Shown: positions 1-6,517, numbered from the stretch's first letter. The stretch is 21,281 nucleotides of DNA from CALJIC01 sp039805565 (GCA_039805565.1 JBDLTZ010000151.1:1-21281), one strand, 5' to 3'. The notes: generated by a model not told the origin, from the sequence alone. Numbers and translations: made by a program.

Positions 1-544
1 CCCGCCCCCCCCCCGGCTCGGGGGGCGCCTTGCGGGCCTGGCGCACCGTACGCTCGACCTCCGCGACGGTCGGGGGGCGCTCGCCGGCGAGCACCGTCTC
101 GACCACCTCCGACGGCGTCGATGGCCGGGCGAGCAGGGAGGCGGCGGACTGGCCCAGCCAGTTGCGGGCGACAGAATCCGCAAATTGCGGATTTTGCATC
201 GCCAGCGTGTGGATGTTCAGCAGGCGCTCGGCGGTGTCGTCGGTGGTGGCGGTGGCGCTTAGGAACACCTGCCACTCGCCGTGCGCCGCGAGCGCGCGGG
301 CCTCGGACAGCCAGCGCGCCGCCTCGAGCAACGCCTCGCCGCTGCGCCGGCGCGCGCCGATGTAGCGCCGGGCGATCTCCTGGAGCGGCGCGCTCATCGC
401 CCCGGCCTGGGCCAGCAGCTCGGGCTCGACGACCGCCGGGGCCGCGACCTGGTAGGGCGTGCCCTTCTGGATAGCGGCCGGCGTCGCGCCGGGCGCGGCA
501 GGGGCGCCGATCATCCCCTGGAGGCGCTTCTTATTATCGGGCAT
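1..544 (-). CDS. DUF3102-like plasmid protein downstream of ParA, C-terminus cut by window edge
   Basis: The reading frame opens at an ATG at 544 and stays open to the left edge, so 181 residues are visible and the C-terminus is missing. The start overlaps the ParA stop by 11 bp, which suggests translational coupling. The first 50 residues are Pro/Ala-rich and probably disordered. Residues about 55-115 (EIARRYIGARRRSGEALLEA, then HGEWQVFLSAT and an AERLLNIHTLAM helix) resemble the DUF3102 pattern of helical plasmid proteins, in which a HGEW-type motif follows a long helix. A ParB would be expected at this position next to ParA, but I see no ParB/Srx nuclease motif in the visible part. Inference: the DNA-binding or adaptor partner of ParA. 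A 19-bp perfect palindrome lies inside the gene at 175-193. The family call is moderate; the reading frame is well supported by GC-rich third codon positions. Confidence 0.72.
   Translation of the reverse strand, partial: MPDNKKRLQGMIGAPAAPGATPAAIQKGTPYQVAAPAVVEPELLAQAGAMSAPLQEIARRYIGARRRSGEALLEAARWLSEARALAAHGEWQVFLSATATTDDTAERLLNIHTLAMQNPQFADSVARNWLGQSAASLLARPSTPSEVVETVLAGERPPTVAEVERTVRQARKAPPEPGGGR
175..193. repeat. 19-bp AT-richer palindrome inside the DUF3102-like gene
   Basis: AATCCGCAA, one central A, then TTGCGGATT form a perfect 9-bp inverted repeat around one base. It sits in a gene that is otherwise very GC-rich and encodes QNPQFAD there. It does not match the canonical chromosomal parS (TGTTTCACGTGAAACA). 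A partition or regulator binding site inside the par operon is possible but unproven. Confidence 0.4.
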
Positions 545-1295
545 AGCGCTGGGCCACCTCCTGGGCCAGGTCGCGGTAGGCGCGGGCGCCGCTGCTCTCG
601 GGTGAGTAGGCGCTGATGGGCAAACCGGAGGCCGGGGCTTCGACGAGCTTCACGTTAAACGGCACCACCGTTTTGAACACCAGGTCGCCGTACTGCGCGC
701 GCACGGTGTCCTCGACGATCTGGTTGACGCTGGTGCGCCGGTCGATCATCGTGACGACGATCCCGCCGATCGTGAGGGCCGGGTTGAGCTGCTGGACGAT
801 AGCGATGGTCTCCGCCAGCTGCGGCAGCGCCTTGAGCGCGAAGACGTGCGCCTGCAGCGGGACGATCACCGCGTCGGCTGCCGTGAGCGCGTTCACGGTG
901 AAGATCCCGAGGCTCGGCGGCGAGTCGATCAGGATGTAGTCGTACGTGCGGCGGGCGTCCACGAGCGCCGTGCGGAGCAGCAGCTCGCGCCCAAAGCGCC
1001 CGGCGAGCGTGAGCTCCGCGCCGGCGAGGGCCAGCGTCGCCGGGACGAGGTCCACGCCGTGGGGGGTTGTGACCGTGGCAAAGCCCGGCCCGTGCGTGGG
1101 GTTCAGCAGCACCTCGTAGACCGAGTGCTCGATCTCGGTCGGGTCGTAGCCGAGGGCCTGGGTGAGATTGCTCTGCGGGTCGATGTCAACGAGGAGCACA
1201 CGGGCGCCCTGCTTCGCGAGCTCGACGCCCACCGTTAAAGTGGTCGTCGTCTTGCCAACCCCACCCTTCTGCATAGCAAACGCAAGAACGGTCAT
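534..1295 (-). CDS. parA: ParA/Soj-type partition ATPase
   Basis: This 253-residue protein has the full ParA signature. The deviant Walker A box KGGVGKTT is at residues 10-17 with the signature lysine at 10, VLLVDIDPQSNLT follows at about 33-45, and ILIDSPPSLG (Walker B region) is at 121-130. The length is that of short type Ib/Soj-like ParAs, with no N-terminal HTH extension. Family knowledge: ParA binds DNA non-specifically in its ATP-dimer form and moves or spaces plasmid copies by interacting with a centromere-binding partner. The gene follows a small HTH gene by 3 bp and overlaps the DUF3102-like gene, so HTH, ParA and partner form one operon. The missing N-terminal HTH fits a separate regulator, probably the 68-residue HTH protein. 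The start at 1295 is fixed by the conserved N-terminus and a GGAG just upstream. Confidence 0.95.
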   Translation of the reverse strand: MTVLAFAMQKGGVGKTTTTLTVGVELAKQGARVLLVDIDPQSNLTQALGYDPTEIEHSVYEVLLNPTHGPGFATVTTPHGVDLVPATLALAGAELTLAGRFGRELLLRTALVDARRTYDYILIDSPPSLGIFTVNALTAADAVIVPLQAHVFALKALPQLAETIAIVQQLNPALTIGGIVVTMIDRRTSVNQIVEDTVRAQYGDLVFKTVVPFNVKLVEAPASGLPISAYSPESSGARAYRDLAQEVAQRYAR

Positions 1296-1298
1296 CCC

Positions 1299-1505
1299 TC
1301 ACTCCGATCTCGCCGCGGCCTCGGCCACGGGGCGCGGCGCATTCCGCAGCTGGTCGAGGTCCGCGCGCGTGAACAGCTTCACGCGCTTGTCGAGTGGGCT
1401 GGTGACATACGCGATTGCCCCCTCCTTGGCGAGCTGCGCGAGTTTCACGCGGCTGATGCCGACGTACTCCGCCGCACGCATGAGGGGCAGGTATTCATCG
1501 CTCAT
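1299..1505 (-). CDS. Small MerR/excisionase-type HTH protein, first gene of the par operon
   Basis: A 68-residue protein that is almost entirely one winged-HTH domain of the MerR/excisionase type. MRAAEYVGISRVKLAQLAKE (about 9-28) is the HTH, followed by an AIAYVTSPLDKRVKLFTRADLDQL wing and helix. The start ATG at 1505 has a clear GGAGG seven bases upstream. The stop lies 3 bp before parA. It could be the operon repressor, acting on the TTGACGTATC-type repeats directly upstream, or the centromere-binding partner of ParA, or an excisionase of an integrative element. No integrase is visible in the window, which makes the regulator or partition role more likely. The fold call is good; the role is inference. 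Confidence 0.8.
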   Translation of the reverse strand: MSDEYLPLMRAAEYVGISRVKLAQLAKEGAIAYVTSPLDKRVKLFTRADLDQLRNAPRPVAEAAARSE

Positions 1506-1525
1506 GGTGTTTCCTCCACGCCGCG

Positions 1526-1554
1526 ATTATCGCGCGATACGTCAAGATACGCAA
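1526..1554 (-). promoter_or_regulatory. Promoter of the HTH-parA operon
   Basis: Read on the minus strand, TTGCGT (1554-1549), a 17-bp spacer and GATAAT (1531-1526) make a good sigma70-type promoter. It ends about 20 bp before the start codon of the HTH gene, so the leader is short. One copy of the TTGACGTATC repeat lies within the spacer and another just upstream, an arrangement typical of autorepression. Confidence 0.55.
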
Positions 1555-1610
1555 GTGTGCCACATGATACGTCAAGGTGCGTCGAGATGAGACTCGTCGC
1601 GGGTACGTCA
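1536..1610. repeat. GATACGTCAA direct repeats at the par promoter (operator or centromere candidate)
   Basis: GATACGTCAA occurs exactly at 1536-1545 and 1566-1575, 30 bp apart. Each is followed immediately by a degenerate copy (GATACGCAAG at 1546-1555, GGTGCGTCGA at 1576-1585), and a further partial copy GGTACGTCA is at 1602-1610. Ten-bp tandem phasing puts the sites on one face of the helix, as expected for cooperative binding by the small HTH protein or the ParA partner. Both roles, operator and parS-like centromere, are common for such arrays in small par loci. Confidence 0.55.
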
Positions 1611-2058
1611 GATCATGCAGCTGCGTACCTGTCGCTGCGCGATGCACCAGGGGCGAGCAGGGATAGTCTCCTCCAGCCCGACGCCTGAACCGGCGCGGGA
1701 GCGAGGGGATAACCGTATGTGGCGGCGGTGGCTACGGCCCCTGTTACTCCGCCTCTGGCGCCGGCGGCCGCGGCCCGCCGCTCAGGCCCGGCCAGCGCGC
1801 CGGCGCCTCCGCCACCACGGTCTAGTAGTCCACCTTCCAGAGCCACTCGCAGAACGGCCGGAGCGCCTCGGCCGTGCCCGCCGCCAGCGCCTGCCGCATG
1901 TGCGGCCAGTTCACCCGCGCCAGGTCGCCCGCCGGCGCCCCCTCGCCGCCGGCCGCGACCCGGCGACCTCGCCGGCGGCCTGTGCGCTCTTCCAGACGCC
2001 GCGCGACCCGCTGAGCATCTACGAGACGATCATCACCTGGGCCAACAACCAGGGGTAG
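1611..2058. pseudogene. Decayed DNA with coding-like fragments on both strands
   Basis: No intact gene is recognisable here. On the minus strand, a frame ending at TAG 1822-1824 reads as a plausible C-terminus: DAQRVARRLEERTG, then RVNWPHMRQALAAGT and PFCEWLWKVDY. Its third codon positions are nearly all G/C, but an in-frame stop and the lack of a start upstream (about 2055) leave it headless. On the plus strand, a frame ending at TAG 2056-2058 reads DPLSIYETIITWANNQG, also with G/C at nearly every third position. The two overlap in opposite directions, so at most one is real at any point. Remnants of one or two lost genes are the simplest reading. I recognise no family. Confidence 0.3.
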
Positions 2059-2101
2059 ACCCCATCACCAAAGGCGACCACCACGGATGCAAACGCATGC
2101 T

Positions 2102-2126
2102 GAAGTAGATTCGCAGTTGCTACTTC
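2102..2126 (-). terminator. Weak hairpin downstream of the EVE gene
   Basis: GAAGTAG (2102-2108) and CTACTTC (2120-2126) form a perfect 7-bp stem with an 11-base loop, starting 21 bp after the EVE-gene stop. No T-tract follows, so it may only slow transcription or protect the 3' end of the four-gene message. Confidence 0.3.
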
Positions 2127-2146
2127 GTCGCGTTGTGGCCTCAGCA

Positions 2147-2626
2147 CTACAAACCGAGCCACGTTTTGAGGGCCTGCCACTCACTCTCTGTCACCGCGAA
2201 GTTCGTGCCACGCGGGTTCCGCAGGATGCTCAGGGCCCATAGGTCAGGATCGCAGAGGAGAAAGTCGCGGAGCAGCGGCCGATCGAGCAGCACGCGGTCG
2301 TACTTCACGATAACCCGGCTGATCGCCCGCTGGCCCTGCCGCTTGTCGATCCAGTAGTCGATTCCCTTCAGGCTATCGGGCTCGATAACCGGGTCCGTCA
2401 GGACTTTCCCCACCGCGTAGATACCAGCGCGCTTCCCCGAGATCCAGATGAGTACTTGATCACCAACTTGGATGTGCCGGTAGTGCTGGCGGAGGTTCCA
2501 CCGCTCTTCCTGTTCGACCTGAAGCGACTGCTCAATCTGGTAGAGCAACGGGTTTGCCTGAAAAATCCAGGCCCGTTCAGTTTGCCTGGATCTCCGTGTG
2601 GCCGATGTAATGCTCCCGTTAGTCAC
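2147..2626 (-). CDS. EVE-domain protein, last gene of the XRE-ImmA-methyltransferase-EVE cassette
   Basis: This 159-residue protein consists of one EVE (PUA-like) domain. AWIFQANPLLYQIEQSL (about 19-35) is the typical first strand and helix, GDQVLIWISGKRAGIYAVGKV (about 56-76) is the core beta segment, and RNPRGTNFAVTESEWQALKTW near the end is the usual closing motif. Family knowledge: EVE domains bind modified bases in DNA or RNA and are common in restriction systems. The start is the GTG at 2626, because AAGAGGGG lies just upstream and this GTG overlaps the methyltransferase stop (GTGACTAA), a coupled arrangement. ATG starts further upstream would run deep into the methyltransferase gene. 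Inference: it reads a mark written by the methyltransferase encoded next to it, or a mark on invading DNA. Confidence 0.85.
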   Translation of the reverse strand: MTNGSITSATRRSRQTERAWIFQANPLLYQIEQSLQVEQEERWNLRQHYRHIQVGDQVLIWISGKRAGIYAVGKVLTDPVIEPDSLKGIDYWIDKRQGQRAISRVIVKYDRVLLDRPLLRDFLLCDPDLWALSILRNPRGTNFAVTESEWQALKTWLGL

Positions 2627-3548
2627 GGCGCACCCCTCTTGATGACGACCATCCGCAATCCAGCGTGCCGTCGGCTCGGATGTAGCGCGGATAGGGCGGG
2701 TTGACCGTGCGGCCGTAGAACAGGGGGATCTCCGCAAAGGCGACCCGACGCCCGGCATAGGGCATCGGCGTAGCTTGGTCGCCGGGGGTATGATCCACCA
2801 GCACCAGTGATGATGTTAGCTGCCGATCATCGTCCAGCCGGTAGCGGTGCACGCCGCGCAGCTTCTCGATCACCACCCAGTCGTGCTGCACGAGGAAGCG
2901 CTGGGTCTCGCGCATGGCGCTGCGCGTCCAGTCACGCTCCCCATCGTGAGGAAGGATGATACACCCATGTCCGCCCGCGCGCGTCAACTCGGAGCCACGG
3001 GTGACGAAGAGGCGCACGCTGGCGCCCTCGTTGTGGCTGCCGTAGGGCGGATTGGTGTAGAACCAGTCAAACTGACCGCGCAAGTCCAGCGGGATCGGGT
3101 CAAATGCGTTGTACAGCCGGGTCGTGAGCAGATGGCTGAACCCATGCTGCTGAGCGAAGGCGCGGGCGGCAACAAGCAACCGTTCGTCGAAGTCCACCAG
3201 CAGCATGTGCCGGGGGAGCTTCCCGAGGTGAGCACCAAGCAGGCCAAGCAGAAGGCTGGCGCCGTCGCTGTCGCCCATAAAGGCGACATCTTTCCCGGCC
3301 AGGTAGGGCGCCATGATCTTGATCTGGCGCACATGGTCGGCTGGCAACATCGGGATTTGGTCGAACATGCGAAGGGAGGCAGGGCGGGCCTTGTCGACTG
3401 CAACCCCCATTGCACGCTCTACGGGGGATATAGGGACACGCACATGGTCGCCAAGCAGGTGGATCGGGCGAGCATCAACCGGCGACGACGGCTGGAGCGG
3501 GTGGCTCCGTCCAACGACCGGGGTGGCAGTGCGGTACGAGTCACTCAT
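2619..3548 (-). CDS. NPPY-motif SAM-dependent methyltransferase, DUF43/BpsA-like
   Basis: A 309-residue class I Rossmann enzyme. Motif I is modified, KDVAFMGDSDGASLLL at 86-101; the acidic strand end is MLLVDFDERLL at 115-125; the catalytic-type loop is FDWFYTNPPYGS at 160-171. The layout (GDSDG, VDFDERL, a PIPLDLRGQFD segment, then xPPY) matches the DUF43 / N4-bis(aminopropyl)spermidine synthase C-terminal family. That family normally has DPPY, whereas here it is NPPY, as in N6-adenine methyltransferases. A nucleic-acid methyltransferase is therefore more likely than a polyamine synthase. The start overlaps the ImmA stop (TAATG) and the end overlaps the EVE start. I see no target-recognition domain and no restriction nuclease in the cassette. 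The enzyme class is secure; the substrate is unknown. Confidence 0.8.
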   Translation of the reverse strand: MSDSYRTATPVVGRSHPLQPSSPVDARPIHLLGDHVRVPISPVERAMGVAVDKARPASLRMFDQIPMLPADHVRQIKIMAPYLAGKDVAFMGDSDGASLLLGLLGAHLGKLPRHMLLVDFDERLLVAARAFAQQHGFSHLLTTRLYNAFDPIPLDLRGQFDWFYTNPPYGSHNEGASVRLFVTRGSELTRAGGHGCIILPHDGERDWTRSAMRETQRFLVQHDWVVIEKLRGVHRYRLDDDRQLTSSLVLVDHTPGDQATPMPYAGRRVAFAEIPLFYGRTVNPPYPRYIRADGTLDCGWSSSRGVRRD

Positions 3549-4165
3549 TAGTTGACCCTCAACGTCGGCAGGGAATCGCGGGTGGCGTGCGACCAGAGAC
3601 GAAGGGTCTTCATGCGCATCTCGGCCAATTCAACGCTCACGTCGTAGGCCACGGCCAGATCCGCTGCGGACTCGCCGCGGTAGGTGGCCAGGCCCACGGC
3701 CTTCGACGGCAACAGCGCGGCACCCGCCGTCCAGAACGCCTCGCGCTCATCATTTTCGCTGTACGCACGCCGCGTGAAGCCGAGGGCGATCAGGGTAAGG
3801 TCTGCCGGTTGGTGCCCATAGTGGGCGTGGGCGACCTCCTCCATGATCGTCACCGCCTCGCGCTCGACCGTCATGTTCGGGTTCAGGGCGACCAGAAGCT
3901 CCCCACTCGGCAGCTCCTTGCCCATCCCCGACCACTCCCGGGCGTCGACCATCATGAGCGCCTGGTGCAGCGCGAGCGGGAGACCCTCAATCTCCTCGTA
4001 CCGGATAATCTGCAGGCGCAGCTTACCGGCAAGCGCGCGCGCGTTCAGCGGCTCTAACGGGTCAACTCCAGCGCGCTCCCGGATCATCATCGCGTGCCAC
4101 TCAATGTGCCGCAAAAATGCCCGTGTCGGCTTCCAGACAGACGTACTCATCACCGCTCTCTTCAT
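3548..4165 (-). CDS. ImmA/IrrE-type (DUF955) protein with altered metal motif
   Basis: A 205-residue protein paired with the XRE gene 19 bp upstream. The zinc-peptidase region reads IMEEVAHAHYGHQP at 107-120, where the family normally has HExxH...GH, so the first metal ligand is Glu (E109) instead of His. H113 and the YGH remain, and E140 or E142 in SENDEREAFWTAGAALLP supplies the usual downstream acidic residue. The start ATG at 4165 is chosen because a strong AAGGGGAAG lies just before it; a second ATG at 4150 is possible, and longer versions overlap the XRE gene. Family knowledge: ImmA proteins cleave or relieve their partner XRE repressor on a stress signal. With the altered ligand it may be inactive, use another metal geometry or act by binding only. 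Confidence 0.82.
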   Translation of the reverse strand: MKRAVMSTSVWKPTRAFLRHIEWHAMMIRERAGVDPLEPLNARALAGKLRLQIIRYEEIEGLPLALHQALMMVDAREWSGMGKELPSGELLVALNPNMTVEREAVTIMEEVAHAHYGHQPADLTLIALGFTRRAYSENDEREAFWTAGAALLPSKAVGLATYRGESAADLAVAYDVSVELAEMRMKTLRLWSHATRDSLPTLRVN

Positions 4166-4184
4166 TCTCTTCCCCTTATTCTTC

Positions 4185-4721
4185 TCACGACTCTCCGTTG
4201 GGGGGTTCCTCCTGCTTGTCCGGGGTAGGCGCCTGGGAGGTCGACTCGCTGAGCTGCGCGTACTGCTGGTAGGCAAGCCGGAACATGTCGGCGAGCATTC
4301 CGGCGGTCCGCGCGTTCAGGTTGCGGTCGGCCCGCAGAAACGCCTCGACCACCTCGGGCGTTCGCGTGCCGATGACGTCACCCTCGACGATGATCTTGCC
4401 CTCAACATCCCGCGGTGCGATCGTGATGGTGGACAGAGCATCACGCATCGTCGTACCTTCCACCACTGGCCCTAGCCACCGGATAAGAGCAGCCACTGTT
4501 CGTGTGTCTGGGGCGATGAACGTCTTTGCACTAGCTGTCTTGAGATCAGCCTGGCGCTCCAGTCGCGAGAGCGTTGCCGCACTCACACCGCTCTGCTTTG
4601 CCGCCTGCTCCAGCGTGAGCCGCTCCGCAACGCGCTTCTGGCGAATGAGACGCCCGATCCTGCGAATATCCTCCGTACCTGGAAGCGCCTGCTCGGTGGG
4701 ATCCGTTTCCTCTGGGTTCAT
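4185..4721 (-). CDS. XRE-family regulator of the four-gene cassette
   Basis: A 178-residue protein with an XRE HTH at about 20-85 (IGRLIRQKRVAERLTLEQAA followed by SGVSAATLSRLERQ). The C-terminal helical region contains VVEAFLRADRNLNARTAGML and MFRLAYQQY, a pattern I associate with XRE regulators that partner ImmA-type peptidases. The tail is Ser/Pro/Glu-rich. It is the first gene after a good promoter and three operator-like repeats, so autorepression is likely. Release through the ImmA-type neighbour would switch on the methyltransferase and EVE genes. The ATG at 4721 is preceded by a leader hairpin at 4730-4747 (CCTTTC/GAAAGG) that includes the weak Shine-Dalgarno area. Confidence 0.88.
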   Translation of the reverse strand: MNPEETDPTEQALPGTEDIRRIGRLIRQKRVAERLTLEQAAKQSGVSAATLSRLERQADLKTASAKTFIAPDTRTVAALIRWLGPVVEGTTMRDALSTITIAPRDVEGKIIVEGDVIGTRTPEVVEAFLRADRNLNARTAGMLADMFRLAYQQYAQLSESTSQAPTPDKQEEPPNGES

Positions 4722-4770
4722 AGCTCCCGCCTTTCACCAGCGAAAGGTGATTCTCATCTGTGACACAGGC

Positions 4771-4799
4771 ACTATAACACGGGTCTGTCGCACATGCAA
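4771..4799 (-). promoter_or_regulatory. Promoter of the XRE-ImmA-methyltransferase-EVE cassette
   Basis: On the minus strand, TTGCAT (4799-4794), a spacer of exactly 17 bp and TATAGT (4776-4771) form a strong sigma70-like promoter. Transcription should start near 4764, giving a leader of about 43 bases. Operator-like repeats overlap the -35 region and the spacer. Confidence 0.65.
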
Positions 4800-4846
4800 G
4801 ACTCGTTTCTTACATGAAATATGGCGGGCAACACGAGTCTCTTACA
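4776..4846. repeat. Operator repeats over the cassette promoter
   Basis: Two 19-bp repeats, GCAAGACTCGTTTCTTACA (4796-4814) and GCAACACGAGTCTCTTACA (4828-4846), match at 15 of 19 positions. They also carry AGACTCGT (4799-4806) and ACGAGTCT (4833-4840) as a perfect inverted pair. A third, partial copy AACACGGGTCT (4776-4786) lies between the -10 and -35. XRE repressors commonly bind such inverted sites, so these are the probable autoregulatory operators. Confidence 0.6.
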
Positions 4847-4861
4847 GTCCTAGGTCCGATG

Positions 4862-5104
4862 TCATGCGCGCGTCTGACCGCAATATGTACCAACTTCTAT
4901 CGCGTCGCCTCCAGCCGCGTTGATCACCGCGCTTCCACTGATGCAGCAGCGCGGGGAGCCGAGTGTGTATCTCTGGAACTGCATCGGGACCGACGCCCGC
5001 TCCTCCACCCACGACACCCGCGGCTGGTAGTCGACGGCGGACGCCGCGGGGGAATGGGCGCTCGGGAGCGTTGCGGCGGATGCGGCTGAGGAAGAGTCCA
5101 AACC
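4862..5104. pseudogene. Coding-like remnant between the cassette promoter and the replication terminator
   Basis: This gene-free stretch has protein-like frames on both strands but no credible complete gene. On the plus strand, a frame ending at TAG about 5029 reads LPLMQQRGEPSVYLWNCIG and then TDARSSTHDTRGW, with mostly G/C third positions. On the minus strand, a frame includes DYQPRVSWVEERASVPMQFQ and stops at 4862. Neither has a good ribosome-binding site, and I recognise no family. It is probably debris of a gene displaced when the neighbouring cassette arrived. Confidence 0.25.
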
Positions 5105-5147
5105 TGGCGGGAAGGGGGTGCTACCGCGTAGCACCCCCTTCCCGCCA
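5105..5147 (-). terminator. Long perfect hairpin ending the replication operon
   Basis: TGGCGGGAAGGGGGTGCTA (5105-5123) pairs perfectly with its reverse complement at 5129-5147 around a 5-base loop: a 19-bp, very GC-rich stem. It begins 8 bp after the dnaB stop codon. On the minus strand it is followed only by GGTTTGG, so the T-tract is poor, but the stem is strong. It may act in both directions and insulate the cassette to its left. Confidence 0.7.
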
Positions 5148-5155
5148 ACCGCGCC

Positions 5156-6517
5156 TCACATGCCGCCCACGCGAGTGCTGCTGAAGCGCGTCGTCCGTGC
5201 GTCGAAGCGCAGCGGGACCACGCCGAGCGGGCCGTTGCGGTGCTTGGCCACGTGCAGTTCCGCGATGCCCGGCGTGGCGGTCTCCGCCTCGTACACCTCC
5301 GCCCGGTACAGGAACATCACGATGTCTGCCGCCTGCTCGATCTCGCCCGACTCGCGCAGGTCCGACAGCTGCGGCACCTTGCTCCCCCGCTGCTCCACCG
5401 CCCGCGAGAGCTGTGACAGCGCTATCACCGGCACGTTCAGGTCTTTGGCCAGGTGCTTCAGCCCGCGCGCCACCTCGCTCACCTCCTGCACCCGGTCCGC
5501 CGCCCGCCCCCGAATGAGCTGCAGGTAGTCGATGACCAGCACGTCCAGCCCCTGCCAAGCCTGCAGCCGCTTCGCCTTACTCCGCAGCTCCGCGAGCGTC
5601 AGCCCCGCCGTGTCCTCGATGTGCACGGGCAGTGTGGCCAGGCGACCCATGGCAGAGAGCACCCGCTCCAGCTCGTGGTCGCGCAGCTGCGTGCTCCTGA
5701 GGCGGTGCGTGTCGATCCCCGTCTCCATCGCCAGCAGCCGCTGCGCCAGCTGCTCCCGGCTCATCTCCAGCGAGAAAACCCCTACCGACCGCCCGCTCTC
5801 GGCGATCTGGTAGGCGATTGACAGGGCGCAGGCGGTCTTGCCCATGCCCGGCCGCCCCGCAAGGACCAGCAGGTCCGACTTCTGCAGCCCGCCCAGCAGC
5901 ACGTCCAGCTCGCGGAACCCCGTCGGCACCCCCGCCACCTCGCCCCGCCGCTCCTGCATCGCCTGGATCTGCTCGTAGAGCGTGTCGAACACCTGGCCCA
6001 GCGGCACAAAGTCACGCGTCGCGCGCTGCTGCCCGATGTCCTGCACGAGCGCCTCCGCCCGCCCCAGCGTGTCCTCCAGCTCGCCCGCCTCCTCAAACCC
6101 CAGCGCCGCGATCTGACTCCCGGCGCGGATCACCTGCCGCAGCACCCCGGTGCGCTCGACGGTACGCGCGTAGTGCTCGACGTGGTAGGAGGTCGGCACC
6201 TGGTCGACGAGCTGCGACAGGTAGACCACGCCGCCGACCGTCTCCAGGATGCTGTGGCGGCGGAGCTCGTCGGCGACGGTGCGGGTGTCAGGCGGCGTGC
6301 GGCGGTGGTAGAGGTCGAGCATGGCCTGGTAGACCTGGGCGTGGCGCGCGGCGAAGAAGTGGTCGGGGCGCAGCCAGGGCGCGATGGCGACGATCGCGTC
6401 GCGGTTGAGCAGGACCGAACCGAGCACGGCCTGCTCGGCGGCCAGGTCGTGGGGCAGCTCAGGCAGGGCCGGCGCGGCGGGCGCGGCGGCGAAGCCGGTG
6501 GCGACGAAGGTGGTCAT
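5156..6517 (-). CDS. dnaB: Replicative DNA helicase DnaB
   Basis: A 453-residue helicase of normal DnaB length. The N-terminal DnaB domain (LPHDLAAEQAVLGSVLLN at 21-38) is followed by the RecA-fold domain: Walker A GRPGMGKTA at 221-229, Walker B VLVIDYLQL at 326-334, SQLSRAVEQR at 368-377, DLRESGEIEQAADIV at 387-401 and the arginine-finger segment KHRNGP at 425-430. It unwinds DNA at the fork as a hexamer and recruits primase. Its start ATG overlaps the stop of the loader gene by 4 bp (ATGA), so loader and helicase are made together. The element therefore brings its own helicase rather than borrowing the host's. The first 20 residues are an Ala/Pro-rich extension. Confidence 0.96.
   Translation of the reverse strand: MTTFVATGFAAAPAAPALPELPHDLAAEQAVLGSVLLNRDAIVAIAPWLRPDHFFAARHAQVYQAMLDLYHRRTPPDTRTVADELRRHSILETVGGVVYLSQLVDQVPTSYHVEHYARTVERTGVLRQVIRAGSQIAALGFEEAGELEDTLGRAEALVQDIGQQRATRDFVPLGQVFDTLYEQIQAMQERRGEVAGVPTGFRELDVLLGGLQKSDLLVLAGRPGMGKTACALSIAYQIAESGRSVGVFSLEMSREQLAQRLLAMETGIDTHRLRSTQLRDHELERVLSAMGRLATLPVHIEDTAGLTLAELRSKAKRLQAWQGLDVLVIDYLQLIRGRAADRVQEVSEVARGLKHLAKDLNVPVIALSQLSRAVEQRGSKVPQLSDLRESGEIEQAADIVMFLYRAEVYEAETATPGIAELHVAKHRNGPLGVVPLRFDARTTRFSSTRVGGM

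Noticed and set aside
2627..2758. Longer N-terminus of the EVE protein
   Set aside because: It overlaps the methyltransferase gene in another frame; the GTG at 2626 has a good ribosome site and couples to the upstream stop.
4166..4276. Longer N-terminus of the ImmA-like protein
   Set aside because: It would overlap the XRE gene by about 90 bp; a strong Shine-Dalgarno precedes the ATG at 4165.
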